From positions 47,110 through 111,109 of the forward strand of contig CADBJR010000003.1 in the NCBI GenBank assembly GCA_902795065.1: 64,000 nucleotides of DNA. Direction: 5' to 3'. Positions 62,610 through 64,000 of the stretch are shown here, one piece after another (position 1 is the first letter of the stretch; each line of letters begins with the position of its first letter). This DNA is from an uncultured Coriobacteriaceae bacterium. Lineage in GTDB: Bacteria; Actinomycetota; Coriobacteriia; Coriobacteriales; Atopobiaceae. The notes beneath the pieces were generated by a model that saw only the letters and a list, made by a program, of their open reading frames with translations, made no database searches and was not told the DNA's origin. The translations under genes were made by a program, and so were the position numbers.

Positions 62610-63188
62610 ATGATGCTGGTTGGATACGCGCGTGTGAGCACGCAAACGCAGTCTCTAGACAGGCAGATCGACGCCCTTGTCGCCGCTGGCGTCGACCGGC
62701 GGAATATCTACAAGGAGAAGGCGAGCGGCAAGAAGCGCGACCGGCCAGAGCTCCAGAGGCTCCTCGACGAGCTCCAAGAGGGCGACGTCGTCATCGTCGC
62801 CGAGACCACACGCGTGTCGCGCTCGACCAAGGACCTGCTCGAGCTTATCGATGCGATCCGGGGCAGGGGAGCGGAGATTCGCAGTCTATCCGAACCATGG
62901 CTCGACACGACCGATTCGAGCCCTATGGCAGAGTTCGTCCGCACCGTTATGGCTGGATTCTCCCAACTGGAGCGCCAGATGACGAGCGAGCGCGTGAAGG
63001 ACGGCCTGAAAGCCGCGAAGGCGAGGGGCCGCAAGGGCGGCAGGCCTAGCAAGAGGAACGCCCATGCCGACGCCGTCATGGCGCTCTATAAGGGTGGGTT
63101 GCATATCTCGGATATCGCGAAGCACGAGGGAATCAGTCGGACGACGGTGTACAAGATCATCGGCGAGCAAGAAGAACTTGAGAGTTAG
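62610..63188 (+). CDS. Small serine recombinase (resolvase/invertase)
   Basis: The 192-residue protein has the catalytic serine in GYARVSTQTQSLDRQ, the E-helix region FSQLERQMTSERVKDGLKAA and a C-terminal HTH (GRPSKRNAHADAVMALYKGG ... ISRTTVYKII). This is the classic small resolvase/invertase of the Tn3/Gin family. AAGGA precedes the start. The 62451-62586 repeat directly upstream is its likely substrate. Confidence 0.92.
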   Translation: MMLVGYARVSTQTQSLDRQIDALVAAGVDRRNIYKEKASGKKRDRPELQRLLDELQEGDVVIVAETTRVSRSTKDLLELIDAIRGRGAEIRSLSEPWLDTTDSSPMAEFVRTVMAGFSQLERQMTSERVKDGLKAAKARGRKGGRPSKRNAHADAVMALYKGGLHISDIAKHEGISRTTVYKIIGEQEELES

Positions 63189-63452
63189 TCATTCATAACG
63201 CTTCTAGCAGCGGAAACGCACTGAGAGGCGTTTTAAGGGCATGGAAACCCTAATACGAGTTATTAGTCGTCTAAAAATCCATAATTGAGTTGTTACAGCA
63301 TGCAGGCCTCGTGCTTGACTTACCTCTGCGGTTGTGTTGAACATGGCTCACGTTTGTAAGGTAGATTCGACGCCATCTTCCAAATGCTAAGGATGCTGGC
63401 GTGCGTGCTGATGACGCTGGCTCTTCTCGCCCTTGTCGGCTGATTCTTCGGC
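63189..63452. other. Intergenic stretch
   Basis: AT-rich and without a supported gene. A tiny frame near 63381-63443 (MLRMLACVLMTLALLALVG) is a hydrophobic peptide, either a relic or chance. Confidence 0.3.
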
Positions 63453-63998
63453 TTATGCGCGGGCGTCTTCCCACTCTTCCCGCGTGATGCAGGTGATGTG
63501 CTCGGTTCTCAGAAGGCCGTCGATCTGGCAGGGAACATCCTCGGCGGTATGGTGGTAACGAAAGCCGCACTTCTCCTGCACTCGCTTGGACTTCTCGTTT
63601 CCGTCGAAGTAGCCGCACCACAGCCTCGCGAGACCCAAATCCTCGAAGCCGTGGCGCATGACCTCGCGGGTGGCCTCCGGTATGAGGCCTCTTCCCCAGA
63701 AGGGAACGCCTATCCAGTAGCCGATCTCGCCCTCGGTGTCGGGGATGCCAATGTTGCTTGCCTTCCCCAGCATGAGGCCGATGCTGCCGACTGCGTGCCC
63801 CTCTTCCCTCAACACGACCGCGTAGGTCTCTGGCGTGGACAGGACTTCTCGGATGATCTCGCGGCTGTTCTCCACGCTCGTGTGGACCGGCCAGCCGGCA
63901 ATGGGCCCGACCTCGGGATCGCTCGCATACCGATACAGGTCTTCGGCGTCGCTCTCTTCCCACGGGCGAAGAATAAGGCGCTCGGTCTCCAGCATCAT
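63453..63998 (-). CDS. GNAT acetyltransferase, RimJ/RimL-like
   Basis: The 181-residue protein starts [20 protein letters not shown] and has the acetyl-CoA region [20 protein letters not shown] and [24 protein letters not shown], typical of RimJ/RimL and related N-acetyltransferases. Start choice is limited by the window edge; the first two ATGs are adjacent. Substrate unknown. Confidence 0.88.
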   Translation of the reverse strand: MMLETERLILRPWEESDAEDLYRYASDPEVGPIAGWPVHTSVENSREIIREVLSTPETYAVVLREEGHAVGSIGLMLGKASNIGIPDTEGEIGYWIGVPFWGRGLIPEATREVMRHGFEDLGLARLWCGYFDGNEKSKRVQEKCGFRYHHTAEDVPCQIDGLLRTEHITCITREEWEDARA

Positions 63999-64000
63999 GT

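Overview
The window is high-GC bacterial chromosome with dense, short-gap gene packing. Gene content, GC-rich codon use, small lipoproteins and palindromic intergenic repeats of the CCTGTCAAA...TTTGACAGG kind suggest an actinobacterial gut commensal of the Coriobacteriia, most likely Collinsella-like. That placement is inference from general resemblance, not from a marker gene.

Region 1 (1-21.6 kb) looks like ordinary core and housekeeping chromosome. It has a frameshifted AAA+ ATPase at the left edge, D-aminoacyl-tRNA deacylase, an M32 carboxypeptidase, an aminotransferase with a fused XRE-type DNA-binding head, a cobalt/nickel ECF transporter (cbiM-cbiQ-cbiO), cell-surface lipoproteins, an RpiB-like isomerase lacking the usual cysteine, a CPBP protease / YtrA-type GntR / DUF1648 operon behind a clear promoter-operator, a PARG-like protein, a GNAT, a cupin, two hydrolases and a membrane methyltransferase.

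Region 2 (about 22-43 kb) is a mobile element. A 45-nt 3' fragment of a tRNA-Met gene lies beside a tyrosine integrase. It is followed by ParA plus a ribbon-helix-helix partner with 9-bp TAAC repeats, a cluster of hairpins (oriT candidate), MobC, a MobP-type relaxase, a DnaQ-exonuclease/PD-(D/E)XK nuclease fusion, a PcfJ-like protein, membrane and lipoproteins, and a tight minus-strand operon of unknown genes headed by an ArdA-like antirestriction gene. No intact tRNA-Met is visible on the right, so the element's right boundary is unresolved.

Region 3 (43.7-56.6 kb) is a co-directional restriction/defence block with overlapping or abutting genes: a small RHH regulator, an SNF2-type helicase, a DUF4391 protein, a type III Mod gene, a type III Res gene and a DUF262/DUF1524 (GmrSD-like) protein. 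The Mod gene encodes two complete methyltransferase modules in one 1317-residue polypeptide, with nearly identical flanks and unrelated target-recognition regions. The res reading frame has lost its normal start at the mod/res junction. This is the most unusual system in the window.

Region 4 (57.1-62.3 kb) is an agmatine/putrescine cluster: putrescine carbamoyltransferase, APC permease, agmatine deiminase, divergent Lrp/AsnC regulator and N-carbamoylputrescine amidase. Both the phosphorolytic and the hydrolytic route from N-carbamoylputrescine are present. A small serine recombinase with a 16-bp inverted repeat enclosing its upstream region, and a GNAT acetyltransferase, close the window.
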